Origin: Salarias fasciatus
Taxonomy: Eukaryota > Chordata > Actinopteri > Blenniiformes > Blenniidae
NCBI RefSeq assembly: GCF_902148845.1
Contig: NC_043757.1
Coordinates: forward strand, 24,393,342-24,457,341
Length of the DNA: 64,000 bases
Reading direction: 5' to 3'
Part shown: one piece after another, positions 50,301 to 62,017 of the stretch
Layout of the letters: each line of letters begins with the position of its first letter
How positions within the stretch are numbered: the first letter of the stretch is position 1
The notes under the pieces: generated by a model
What the model saw: only the letters and a program-made list of their open reading frames with translations
The model's database searches: none
Told to the model about the DNA's origin: nothing
Made by a program: the position numbers and the translations under genes

Positions 50301-53300
50301 TTCAAAGATTAGCCTCTAAATAATTTCTCCATGTTAGAGCATGATAACTAAATAATGTGAAACTCTGGCGTCCTGGGACCCTGAAATGGATAAAGCAGGC
50401 GGGCGCACACACCAGGGTTGAAGCCACACACCATCGCTGGTAGCAGGGTTACGGTGGAGGAACTGCCAGCTGAAACACTCTACAGGTTACCAGCTTCCTT
50501 TATTCTATGAACACGTCTCCCGCTGAGGTCTAACTCTGATTAAGAAGTCAGTAGTTTAGAAGAAGTGTCAATAATGGTTACAGACTTTATACCAGCTACT
50601 TCTGTGAACACAGGTGTTAAATGCATGAAACCTGAATGAACCACCTCAGCGTTTATCTGATAAGACTGGACCAATCTGACTGACGTTATGAAGGTGGTCA
50701 AACTGTTTATGGTCCTTTCACAGGCCACATAAAAAGCAGGTTGGATTACTTCCTGCGAGGCCTGCACATGATTTACATCACTGAATATGAACACGTGTGT
50801 GGCGCAAGACTGACTTCCCTTCAAGGAATTATGTCTCCGTGCATGTGCATGGCAGCATATCTGTCGAAATATTGGCTGATCAGAAGGCACCGAACCAACA
50901 AAAAAAGGACTAAAATACATTTAACTACAGTTCATCCGCTCATGGAGGTCTGTAACTTTCATGCAACCTGTCCACACGGCACTTCAAACAGAATATATAT
51001 ATATGAAAAAAATGAAGTTTAAGTCCAATCAAGAGTACTCTGCATTGCCACCACAGTTTGCAGGGGGCTGGCAAAAATTGCAGCATGTTTGTGAAGTATC
51101 GGGATGGGCATTGTTCAGAGTTTATTTACAACTTCTTATATCAATACTGTTTATCGATCCGGCACTTTAACACCATTCTTGGTACTAGTTTTTTTTGAAA
51201 AATAACATTTTGAAAATATACATAAAAAAACAAAAGCTCAATTAAGCAAGATTAAAAAAAAAACACCTTTATTAAACCTGAAAAACGACTATCTGGGAGA
51301 CTAAATTGTCCATCGATTATTTTGTATCAGGCCACAAAGAAGGAATAAAAAGTTTCATTGTGAAAAACACTGGTTCCATCAGCACTTCTTTCCACGCTCC
51401 ATCAGTTTTTGTTTATTTTTCCCATACTTCATTAAGTCCTTGTTGAATCATTTTTCACACTGTCCTGGCGGTTCACGGAAAAATTATGTTGTCTAAAACC
51501 AGTTCGCGGTGCAAAAAATGTTTGAGACCACTGGTGTAAAGTACCATTAAAGGAACTGTTACCGTCAGAGCTAATCGACACTGCAGTATTTCAACATATT
51601 TTAGAAGTATCAGAGCTCGGTACTCATCCCTAGAGAAGTATGTTATATTTATAGCTTCAAACCGGTTTTATAATCAGTGTCATTAGTTGGGTGGTTATTG
51701 ACACTGGCGGGACTTCATGGCATTTCTCAGGATTTTATTAAAATATCTGTTTGCAGAGTCAGAACAATGCTGAGTAACCCAGGCCCAAGGAACTTTTTCC
51801 CTCATTGTCCCAGGACAATTTGTTGCCCTAAACTCAGATCTACAACCGTTTCACACAGACTGTGTGTCCACGTGTGTGTGTCCACGTGTGTGTGTGTCTG
51901 CAGGAACAAAGACAAAGTTACAGTTCTAGCACACTTGCCTTGGTCAACCAATCTGCTTCCTGAAGCACCTCACGCCAGACCTGCCGTCACTGAGCGCTCT
52001 CTGAATAACTCCATATCTCACCGATTCAGATATGAGCAGCTCCGATGGCAAACTGAACATCGGGTTTAATTAACGGATTTCTTTGTGGACACATTGTAAA
52101 TATCTTGACGTGCAATATATAACCTTGAAGCGTATCTGAATAAATATAGGAACTGACCCCACCTACACCACCAATAACGCACACAGGGATGTTTGAGCAG
52201 CCGTGGGAGTGGCACCACTGTACAAACTGGTAACACTGATCACTCTTACGAGTCAGGAGTGATCGTGAGCTACGAATATCCTTCTGACTTGATTTGCTGC
52301 ATCAAAGGGAAGTCACACATGGAGGTTCAACAGTGCAGAAATTAAGAAAGTACAATTTTGAAAAATCTCCAAATGAGAGCAGGTAGTTGGTCTACACATT
52401 GCATTTGAGCCTCATATAAACATTAAGTCACCATTTTACTGCGCAAGATGATGACTCATGTTCAACTTTAAGAGCTGATTAACCAGCACGCAGTCGAATT
52501 CAAAAGACTCGGGAAACATTCTGCTGGATTGCCCAGAGGTATACACTCCGGTGCGTTTTGCTGTGCTGAGTGAAACACAGTATAGTGCATTTCTGCAAGG
52601 CAGGTCATTCATGAATAGACGGGTCAACTTTTCAAACAGTGAGATAAGACGAGCAGGATATCGCTGGAATAACCTTTGTGATCAGCATGATGGATAGTGG
52701 TACGCCTTCTAACCGAGGCAAAACTGAAGATAAAAATAGCACAAAGCCTCAAATCTGGAGATCAACAGGTTGTTTCTAGCAGAAAAGGGGTTTCACTTAC
52801 CCCAGATGGGCAGGTCGTCTATGTACATTTGGTACCAGTAGTGATTCTTTATGGCATACACAAAGGCATCCCTCTTGGCCTTGTCCAGATCAATTTCACA
52901 GTATGTTGTCTGCATGACTTCGTCTGCAGGGATCAAAAACACAATTAATCAGAGAGGAAAAAGATCAGACCTCTGTATTCTGAATTGTATGGCAAGTTAG
53001 TATAATACTGCTCATGTTGCTTCTCATGGGCTGAACAGGAATCAGTAAAATACCTTTGAACCTTATGTCTAAGCCACTGAATTCCAGCTCCACACCCTGC
53101 AGAGCTTCTCCCAGGGTTTCATGGTAGTGACTGATGGTCTTCTTGGATCCCGCGCAGAAGGGCAACGAGAAATACTTGTATGTCTCCTGTCGATTGTGGT
53201 AAGGCCCCACCGTGTTCATCCATAAAACTACCTCCTCCTTATCTGTGTACTGCAACAACACAGAGAGAAGCAAAAAAAAAAAAAAAAAACTTGAAGGATG

Positions 53301-54413
53301 ATTACATTGTCTTGAATTGCATTCACCTGTCTGGCAAGTCTAGCTGGTTTTATATGACAAGCTTTCATGAAATACCGATACACACAAGTGAGTTCTGGGT
53401 CAGTAAGAATCCATGATGTCTAAAGTAATAGTAATAACACAAGTCTAGTGGGGTTACATCCTATTCCAACTGCATCTGCCTGCTAACTAACCAATCCCAT
53501 CAATCATGTTTAATCTGGCCCATCAACAGTAAAATAACATTAAGTACCTTCACACTAACACACAATAACATCAAAAATCACTGTGTTTCAGGAAAACATC
53601 CATAAATCCAAATCATTGCAACAGACTGATGCATTAAAAAAAAATAGCATATTGACATTTTCAAGTGCAACTAATGCACACACAACCTAAATTGTGCAGG
53701 CAAAGGCCACACACCAGTTGGGCAAAACCCGGGGCAAACACTTATTTACCCCAGGCACACATTAGATTATCGCTGCATCCGTGTACCACGCAAAGAAGTT
53801 CATGCAGCCATAGCTGGATTACGTGGAGGTAGCAGAGTAATTCACCTTATTACCTTGCTATATCCAATTGTAATTAGAGCGCCTCGGAGTGACATGTAAA
53901 CACATTTGGTGCTCTGGGAGGCCTTAACCAGTGTCCCAGTGGACTACATTTCATAAAATGTCCCTCGAAAGGCTTTAGAAGCAGCTTGTACAACTCTCTG
54001 CTGCTAGCTGACTGCTAACTTGAGTGCAGTTTCCGCCGTGCTAACAAGCTAGCCTGTAGCGTTAGCCATAAGCACTTAGGCCGATAAAGTGGTGACAAGT
54101 TAACCGGCAAATCGTGCGCCTATCTGCCTGCTAACTCGCCGCATGCCGCCGCACAACCCGGCAGGCCGAGCCGTCAGCCCTGTCACGTCCCCGGTGGGGT
54201 TTTCTGGCACGCAGCTAGCCGTCGCAGCTACAGTTAGCAGCAGGTTAGACAGAGCACAAACGTCCATTATTTTCAAGGCTCCCTCTTTTCTCAATCGGCC
54301 TCTTCCCAACGCCGTCTTACCGTGTGGTCGTGTTCGTCTGCGGCGGCAGGTGAGAGCGAGCCCACCAGCGCGAGAAACGCCACCGCTGCCACCTTCCACC
54401 GGGAGGATCCCAT
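44387..54413 (-). CDS. tm9sf3: Transmembrane 9 superfamily member 3
   Basis: A nonaspanin: a Golgi/endosome multispanning membrane protein with a large luminal N-terminal domain. Fifteen exons join in phase to 586 residues (human 589): 54413-54321, 53249-53054, 52923-52801, 49641-49481, 49346-49269, 48826-48695, 48575-48409, 48230-48136, 48029-47899, 45974-45835, 45641-45573, 45484-45338, 45244-45161, 45072-44996, 44454-44387. Residues 1-26 form a signal peptide ending in [10 protein letters not shown]. The luminal domain includes [20 protein letters not shown] and [18 protein letters not shown]. Nine membrane segments begin with [19 protein letters not shown] at about residue 221. The tail ends [11 protein letters not shown], where K-I-D fits the KXD/E Golgi-retention motif of the family. 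Introns 3 and 9 carry repeats. The start was chosen by the signal peptide and family fit. Confidence 0.97.
44790..44900 (+). mobile_element. Degraded tRNA-derived SINE in tm9sf3 intron 14
   Basis: A B-box-like GGTTCAGATCTCG (44,835-44,847) is followed by a CCTGAGCAGGACCCCCA body like that of the SINE at 37,911. The A box is weak and the end is unclear. Old and partial. Confidence 0.45.
47025..47100. mobile_element. hAT-type transposon end fragment
   Basis: The words GGCCAGTTTTGGCCCACGG and TATGTTTGACACTTCTGG closely resemble the terminal region of a widespread vertebrate hAT family (ends like CAGGGGTGTCAAAC in the other orientation). Only one end is visible and it is diverged. Lies in tm9sf3 intron 9. 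Confidence 0.5.
48036..48061. repeat. CA microsatellite in a tm9sf3 intron
   Basis: About 13 CA units lie only about 7 bases from the start of tm9sf3 exon 9, inside the region that should serve as the acceptor tract. On the minus strand the intron end reads as a GT run followed by ATCACAG. Confidence 0.85.
51099..51632. mobile_element. Non-autonomous hAT-like element with target duplication
   Basis: A 534-bp element in tm9sf3 intron 3. The left end TCGGGATGGGCA and the reverse complement of the right end (TAGGGATGAGTA) form 12-bp terminal inverted repeats with three mismatches. They are flanked by an 8-bp target duplication (GTGAAGTA at 51,091-51,098; GAGAAGTA at 51,633-51,640) with one mismatch. 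An 8-bp duplication is the hAT hallmark. No transposase frame is present. A second hAT-like end, reading CCAGTGGTCTCAAAC on the minus strand near 51,521-51,535, lies inside it, suggesting a nested insertion. Confidence 0.65.
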
Positions 54414-54562
54414 TATTTTCGGAGAAAGTAAGCAGAGAGATTGGGGCTGTTAGCTTCGGAGGGCTATCCCACCTTCTTCCTGGTTGTATGACAGAGGCAA
54501 TTTTAGGGATGCTCTCATACGCATATGGCGTAAAGCGCTCCGCGAGCTCTCATCGCGGCGCG

Positions 54563-54600
54563 CCCGATTGGCCGAGCCGGGTCACGTGATGACGCAGCAC
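54563..54600 (-). promoter_or_regulatory. tm9sf3 promoter: CCAAT box and CLEAR/E-box
   Basis: About 150-180 bp upstream of the tm9sf3 ATG lie an inverted CCAAT box (GATTGG at 54,566-54,571) and GTCACGTGAT (54,581-54,590), a palindromic CACGTG E-box matching the CLEAR motif bound by TFEB-type factors. A CRE-like TGACGCA directly follows. The surroundings are CpG-rich and TATA-less. The motifs are seen; their use is inferred. Confidence 0.5.
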
Positions 54601-54613
54601 CAGTCAGCGCGGA

Positions 54614-54925
54614 AAGCGGTGAGTTATGGAACGGTGTCGGCGCGGCGTCCGCAACCTTCAGCCACGTCATCTGAGTGCCAGGACTGAAGCTTCAGGTCCC
54701 GGAGCCGCGGAAGGAAGCGGGTTTCGCGGGCCCGCGGCGGCCACGGAGACCCTCCACCGGCCGGTGTGGCCGCTGAATGGGCCTAAAGCTGCAGGACGAT
54801 GTCACACTCTCCATACATTGACGTGTGTAAAGTGCGCACTGCACACTGTCGGAGTCCCTCTTCCTGTAGGGAGTGCTTCCTCATGCTGGGGCAAGTTATC
54901 AGTTTCACACTGTGATTAAAACGTG

Positions 54926-54966
<41 letters not shown>

Positions 54967-57430
54967 GTGAATCTACTAGTGAATCTAGTTATTTATGAAA
55001 AAAAAAAAATCATTTTCCAGTTCTGAGGTTTACTTGACTCAAAACTTTTCAATATCTTTTTTTATAATTAACTCGGGATGCCATTTTATGATCTTTGGCC
55101 CGTGCTTTTAACCTAACCCCAAATATTTTGTCAACCATATGCTTTACTCTTCATAAATGATTTGATATAAAGTGCTGTAGACATTCTATCAGAGGATGCG
55201 TTCCTTGCCCAAGTTCATGTGAAGCCCCTGTCTGCTTACTCACCCCAACTTTGCAGAAAAATGTAGTTAAGATCAAAGTTTTGGTGAGTATGGAAACACG
55301 ATTCTTCAGAGCTCTAGTGTGTACTGGACCCCACTTTGCATCCCTTAAAGACTGTTCTGTTTGGTTCTAGCCCTTTGCCCTCAGGGTCGGCACCTCATTA
55401 GTGAGGTCAGGGTTCCACCAATGGCTTTAAGTGTGATATATATTTTTACTGTTATTTTGTCAAAATTGTTATAATCAGAGTATAAAGCGTCAGTGGGACA
55501 CAGCTTTGTTCGATAGGTTTGGGAGCCTTTCTGTGTGGAGTTTGCATGTAGTCCCTGTGTGTGCACAGCTTTCTGTACAACCTGCTTGCATTTGGGGTAA
55601 ATCAGTGACTCTCATTGGTCCACGATAAAGAGCTGATCTGTGTGGGTGTAGCCTGCTTTTAGTGCTGTGTGTCAGATGGGACCTGCTCCAGTCCCCCACA
55701 CCCCAAAGAGGTATTAGAACATAAATGTATAAAGTACCAGTGAGTGAGCATCACTGTAACTAATTTAGTTTGGACTCTCCACTTTTTCCTAAAGTTAAAT
55801 TACTTTTTATTGATCTCCTTAAAGAAATTATTTCTCTGCATTTAATTCACCCTGTTCACAGTCTCCAATCTGTCTTCATTCATACGGCACTTCATAGTTT
55901 GCTGTACACAAACTAAATAACACAATAAACAACACAGAAATCAAGCAAATATGAGTAGATTTTAAAAAAAGAAAAATTGTTACCTTAACTCTACAGGTAG
56001 GAGCAGTGAGTGAACAGTGAACTTAACACAACAGGATATTTGCTCCCACTTATATGAAACATGTATTTTATTTCTATAATCTTTGATTTTTGATAAGATG
56101 GCGGATCATTTGAACATTTCAAGTATGCACAAATAGGCAATAAATGTTAAATGATTAAAACATGTTTAACTCCCTTATTAATGGCGAGACATTTGTAGGA
56201 AGAGCAGCATAGTTGAGGATGTGGGTTACACTCATGATCATTGAAACCTGAAAAATGAAACATAAGACAATAATAAATAAGACGTAATTCCTCATTGTAA
56301 GTGTCCAGAGTGTCGAGAAATCGTGCACGGCATCAACAAGCCTGCATTCGTCAGGCAGCAGTGAAGCAGGGTCGACCAGTGTGCTGATCACTCTGGTACA
56401 AACTTCACACCCAAGCTGATGTTCACAGATGTTGAGTGGGGTTGAGGTCAGGACTGCTGGCAGGTATTCCATCCTCTCCACTCCAAGTTCTCTGAACAAC
56501 CCTGCTCTGTGAGGGGACGCCTCGGAGGAGAACATGCGGGCCCAGACTCTAGAGATAAAGCTTAAAAAGAAAAATCAACAGCAACAGCAAAGGAACACTG
56601 TGTGGAATTTGCAAAGCTGTGGCAAGTTTTTCAAGTGCACCACTCACATGCTCAGTTCTGCTGCTCATCCCACACATGCATGTTTTCACAAAAATAATAA
56701 TCACAAAATAATCTCCCCAGTGGGATTTTTTTTTACTGAGAAGCATTATTAAAATACCACGGAGAAGAAACTATACACTACTATTATTGTAGAATACTTG
56801 AGTTCATGTAATTTAATTATTCCCACTGCTGGACTGGTTAAACGTTGGTTGTTTGATTCAAAATATATTAATGATAATGAAAGGACACATTCCACAATTT
56901 CAGTATAAATTTATTTGAAAAAATGGTGTATGTTCTTCCACGGGCTCTTACTCCTCTTGGGCCAATGAGTGTGCTTTCTCGTAACAAATACACAACTATG
57001 CGGACTTATTGTGACGAAAGTTACAAGAGTTTTTAGCCATTCCTCTAATCGCACCATTAAATGTCACACTGACCTCAAGCCTGGGAACGGATGAACAGAT
57101 TGAGCGATCATTATTAAACAGCAAATGAGCAGCATCGCAACACCAGAGGACGTCTGATAATGTCGTATCATAATCACATTCCCTGTGTTGATTAAGAATG
57201 ATAAAATCATCCGTTAAAAACGTGAAACAGTTGTGACAGGTTAAAACACAGATGTTTTTCATCTTTAACAACTTGTCTTCAAATAAAAAAATAAAAAAAA
57301 GACATTAAGTACATTCAGATTTCAAGCCTCTAGATTCATGCCAGGAAATCACATGTATCACACACACATATGCTTCATTCAATCAAACCAAATGGGTTCT
57401 GTCAGTGTGATTGACGAGGTCGTCTGCTTC
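54614..57430. other. tm9sf3 - ABHD12-like intergenic interval
   Basis: No gene that I can support. Two complete minus-strand frames (56,155-56,535 and 56,996-57,271) have no recognisable domain or splice partner. The piece at 56,300-56,540 has the texture of an old transposon but I cannot name it. A minus-strand AATAAA at 56,910-56,915 could serve the ABHD12-like gene. Confidence 0.4.
54926..54966. repeat. ATCT tetranucleotide microsatellite
   Basis: About ten perfect ATCT units. Confidence 0.95.
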
Positions 57431-57432
57431 CT

Positions 57433-60400
57433 TCATCCTTCCAGCGACTGCACGAACTCCCTGTGAACGATATCATAACGACACACACTCTTTAGCAAAC
57501 ACAGGTTTATCCGGCCAGCCTGGAATACCATCAGTTAGCGTATTATTAGTGAAATCTTCTCTCACTTTATGATGCCGGGCAGTCGGGGGTCTCTGTATAA
57601 ACCGTTGTGCAGATATCCCAGAGAGCCCTCGAATGTCACCATCTTCACTCGCTCTGCACCCTGAACGCTCGCCGCTACTTCATGCAACTGGGAGAGAAAT
57701 GTAAAGACACTTTGTTATTCCCGGAAAGAAAAATGCTGCGAGAGGAGGTGCTCAAAAATAAGCCAAGGCCTCGGGTACATTAAGAGAAAGCGTCGCATTC
57801 TTTGAAGTGGGGCTTCTGAGCTGCTAAACAATAGATTATACTTTGCATGTCAGGGGTGTGAAGAAGGAGGCAGCTGCACGACAAAAAAAGAAGTATCATG
57901 CATTCCTGCAAGGCGAGTGCACAACAAAATGTGTTCAAGCAACTTAAAAACCATGTGAAGTAGGTTCGGTGCAGTGAGATTTACTGCAGGTGAGGCCCAG
58001 CGACCGTCAGAGTAACTGACTCTGCTTCTAAATGAACTGTGCACAAACGAGGAACCACCAAACGATCACCTGCAGTGGAATAATGGATTTTCTTTAGCTC
58101 ATAAATTGTGAACCCTGTGTGCTTATTAACCAAACACCCCCCTTTCAGCACAAACCTGTCATTTCAGAGTGTCTCATCAAAGACGCCGAATGCAGCAGGT
58201 GAAATAAAGACATGTTGTTGCTTCCATGTGGCACAGCTGGTAGCTTCTTAAAGCAAAGGACACGCTAACATCCCATTACACCACACAATACGCACACACA
58301 CACGCACACACACACTATATATTTTCACACAACCCACTTCCAAAACCCTCCCAGACTGAATAAGACTGTTTTCACTGTAACAATACCTGCTGGGGAATCG
58401 ATATGGGAACAAGGTGATCGTCTTCTGAATGAAGGAAAAGTACCGGGCTTCTCATTTGTTTCAAACTGCAAAACAATGAAACATAAAGTCATGACACAAA
58501 ACTTGTAATTCCAAAAGGACGAAGAACTCAGTGTTTGATTTGACTGTTGCAACTAACTTACTTTTCTTCAGTAGGAAAAACAACCTTATTTTCTGCCCAT
58601 GGCTCCTTGAAGAGGTATCCAATGCCTGGATACTTCCAGTAGTACTGGTGGAAAAGAGACCAACAGGTTTCATTCGGGTATGATAGAGTAGCAACCACAT
58701 AAAATGAAGACGTAAGTCCAAATGAGTGTGTTTGACGGGTCTACCCATATAAAAGGGTGAAATGGAATGTTCTGCCGAGCGGCGTTGAATATCCCCTCCA
58801 GGATCACGCCATCCAAAACCACACCTAACAGAGAAAAGTGACCAGTTTCTGATCTGACATGCTGAATCAGGTCGTAATCATGCTGTTTATCTGGTATCGA
58901 AGGCATGAGAGCTCACCTTGCTTCACCAGTTCAACAGCCATGTTGGTGGCAACCCTGGATGGAGACACAAAGCAGCGTCTCAGGTTTGTCCGGTTCCTTT
59001 CACTAATTTTAATATGAGCCAGTTTTTTGTGTAGCTCCGGGCCATTGTCTGACATTTCCGACCTAGATGCACTGCATACCCACATCAGCCCAAACATTAT
59101 GACCACATGCCTTTTTAATCGCCTCCCACTGTATTCAGAAAGCTTTCTGTGAGAAGAGGCAGTCACTTCTGCAGCAGGTTGAGCTTCTGAGTCAGCTTTG
59201 ATTGTGAATAATATCATGCCATCCATACTGACCCTGTGCCAAGGGAGTGTCCCCAGATGACGATGAGGCTGTTTCTGCTGCGTGCTTTGACCCAGTTGTA
59301 CAAGTAGAGGGCATCAGTAGTCAGGCCGTCTTCGGTCGGCTCTCCTGTGGAGTCTCCAAAACCTGCCCAGAGTGTCTCCCGTCAGCACCTCAGCTCACTG
59401 CCACCAGGTGGCAGCCACTCAGAGGGAAAACCTGCGTGGCTGCTGACCTGAGCTTGAACTGTTGTCTTTTTGACTGCCTTACAACAAACAAGCGATCAAG
59501 CACAGCTACATTAGTCTGCTGTGATCGTGTGGCTGCCAGTGGCGTGAAATCAATGTGAGGAGGCCGCGCATTACAATCAATACAGAGGGCAGGAAGCATA
59601 GAGAGGAAAATATGTTGAAAAGAGAAGTCATAAATCTTCATTTGCACCAACCTCTGTAGTCGGGCACCAGCACGTGGTAGCCGAGGCCGCTCAATATCTG
59701 TTGACACACGATGCTTGTTTGTCATCAGAACAGCAACCAAGACTTTCATATCAGACCTCTGGAAGATGAATATGCTCGTGTTGGTCATAACTCACTTTAG
59801 CCACGCCCATCCGGTGAGGGGCCGACCTGCAGGGAAGATTAACCAACACACACCCCAATAAACTGGTGTTTGGCCAAGAGAGAACAACTACATCCAGCTG
59901 GAGGGAACTTTAACTTTTTGCTGCAGCAGGCGCCGCTGATAATACAAATGCATTATTTATCATACCTTGTGCCTAAGTTCCCATGAAGATATATAAAAAC
60001 CGGACCTCCAGCTCCCAGAGAGTCCTGGTACCACGCCAGGTCCTTCCCCTGTGCTTCTTTCCACTGGCTGGCAGGGACGGTGTGCCTCGGATGGGTGAAA
60101 ACAAACAGCTTAGAAGGTTGGGCTGGTTACTGCCTCATTAATTAAAGTTTTTCCTTTATTTCTGAACCTTTTTTATCCACCTACGCATTAAAAAAACGAT
60201 GGCTTCTGCTCACCATACACCGAGGGAAATCCCCTCCTCGGGCGTCAAGTACATGTTGATGGTGTGATTAAGGGAGAACTCATCCGGTCGGCTGAGGTCG
60301 GCAAAGAACGGCACCCTGACTACGGCACAGGAGAGACGAGAGGGAGAGGTCGGCCCTTTATTCATGATCTACAGAACCTCCAAAGGAATGACTGGACGTT

Positions 60401-60523
60401 CACTTACGTCTGTGAGCGTAAACATAGTGTTGGATCAAATTCGGTAAAACTTTCACAGTATAAGGAAGCACAATGAAGACAACAAAGAGAGCCAGCAAAC
60501 CCCATTTCAGCCACCAGGAGAAC
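57433..60523 (-). CDS. ABHD12-family serine hydrolase (lysophosphatidylserine/monoacylglycerol lipase), 5' end missing
   Basis: A single-pass membrane alpha/beta hydrolase. ABHD12 itself hydrolyses lysophosphatidylserine and monoglycerides on the lumenal side of the ER. Twelve exons join in phase: 60523-60408, 60319-60214, 60085-59966, 59826-59796, 59697-59652, 59362-59233, 58954-58917, 58824-58745, 58644-58562, 58465-58387, 57687-57566, 57460-57433. They give about 325 residues (human ABHD12 398). In order: a membrane helix ([19 protein letters not shown]), [25 protein letters not shown], the oxyanion LHGN motif, [16 protein letters not shown], the nucleophile elbow GHSLG, the acid in [10 protein letters not shown] and the catalytic histidine in GYLHNGL. 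All three triad residues are present. Exon 1 with the start codon was not identified and may lie in the duplicated segment or beyond 64,000. ABHD12B-like paralogue identity is possible. Confidence 0.88.
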
Positions 60524-62000
60524 CTGGAAAAAATAAAAATAAAAAAGCAAAGAGTGCTGTTACAACAACGTGACCACTGGCCAACTGACCTTTATTTCAC
60601 ATTCTGTATGTCAATAAAGGAAACAGACTTTTTGCTGTGAACATTTAAAAGCCTCCTGGTCTCGGAGCAGCTCTGGTATAAGTTGGATTATGACTTTTTT
60701 CTGTCATATTGGCCCGATGAGCCGCGACAGATTAAACATTTATCACTTTCAGAACACTTTGTAGAGCCCATGGAAGCAATTGATTCACAAGTCAGTATTT
60801 ATTATAATAAAACCAAGACACTTATTCACAAAGAGTCATTAAAAACAACCCAAAGGGAGGCTGATCACAGGCCAGACGCCAACGCTGGACTCTGGACTGG
60901 ACCAGGTCAGAAGAGGCACTGTGCTCTGCTGGAAAGGTACGGACACTCCGACACTGGGAGGTACTGAGCTGGGTTAGACTATAACGACTGACCGGTATCA
61001 CCTAGGGTCAAGACGAAGGACTTTGAAAAACCTGTGTGGCCATGTTGACGAAAGAGACCTGCTTAAATAATGCATCTGTGTCTCTGAAACTGGAATTTGT
61101 TTACAATTTACTATTCTCAATTTGTATTTTAGCTGTTATATTTGGATATTATGATTCTGCTAATTTACTTACCTAATTTAATTTTTCATTTCAGCAGTCA
61201 TTAATTTACCTCGTTTCTTATTTACCGGCACAATGTGTGTGTGTTTGCACAATTACAAAGAAATCATGATAAAGATATTGCAGAAAAAATGAGGAGCGAT
61301 CAAACTGAAACAAGCAGAAAATACATAAAAAAAAGATTCATTCATGTGGCAGATTAGAGCCGTAAAGTGCTTCACCGGGTACGACCGAACACAGGGTACA
61401 ACGTGCGCAGATGGTCAGGGCGAAGCGGCAGTGCCACTGGACGGTGGAAGAAAACCAGAGTGATTATGAGGAGAACATTCAGCTCCACACAGAGGGGGGC
61501 ATCGACTCACCACTGGTCAATACGTGGGACAGATCGCAAACCCACAGGTATTATCAAAAAAAAGAAGCAGCCTGCACAGCAGTGTCTCTGGCAGAAAGTG
61601 CAAATGAAACTCTAAAAGCACAGTGAACGTACTCTGAGCATACAGATGTCAGCTCTGGGACATGGAGGGGAGACAGAATCCTCACAGTCCTCATGCTTCA
61701 GGGAGGATGAACACGCTACGTAGAAGATTAGAAAGCCAACAAGCACAACAATCCCTCAAAACATGCAAAAGCAAAAGGTTATTTGTTCCACTGCAGATCA
61801 TGAACTACCTATTTCCATTCACATCCCTTGTTTAATCTCAAGTATATCGACATTTATTAACAGTAAAAAAAAAAGAAACTTTTCCTATTCAGTCCCTTTA
61901 CATCCTATTTCCAAGTGCATTTCTGGAGTGATGACTCAGCAGATGTGAGCTGCATCCAGTGAGAAGAGGAGGGGGGGCTGTGGGCTGTGTGAATGACTTT
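59994..62000. repeat. Tandem duplication unit A within the ABHD12-like gene
   Basis: Segment repeated at 62,018-63,724 in the same orientation. It starts inside an exon (just past GAGGTCC on the minus strand) and covers that exon's 5' part, the two upstream exons and upstream intron or 5' sequence. It contains about 488 bp (61,033-61,520) absent from unit B. The copies differ by a few percent elsewhere, judged by eye. Confidence 0.9.
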
Positions 62001-62017
62001 GTCATTCATGATTTTGT

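Noticed and set aside
61627-61740. Open minus-strand stretch reading like VGFLIFYVACSSSLKH as a possible first exon
   Set aside because: It is present in both duplication units, but its only donor-like GT gives the wrong phase for the next exon and no start codon is in frame nearby.
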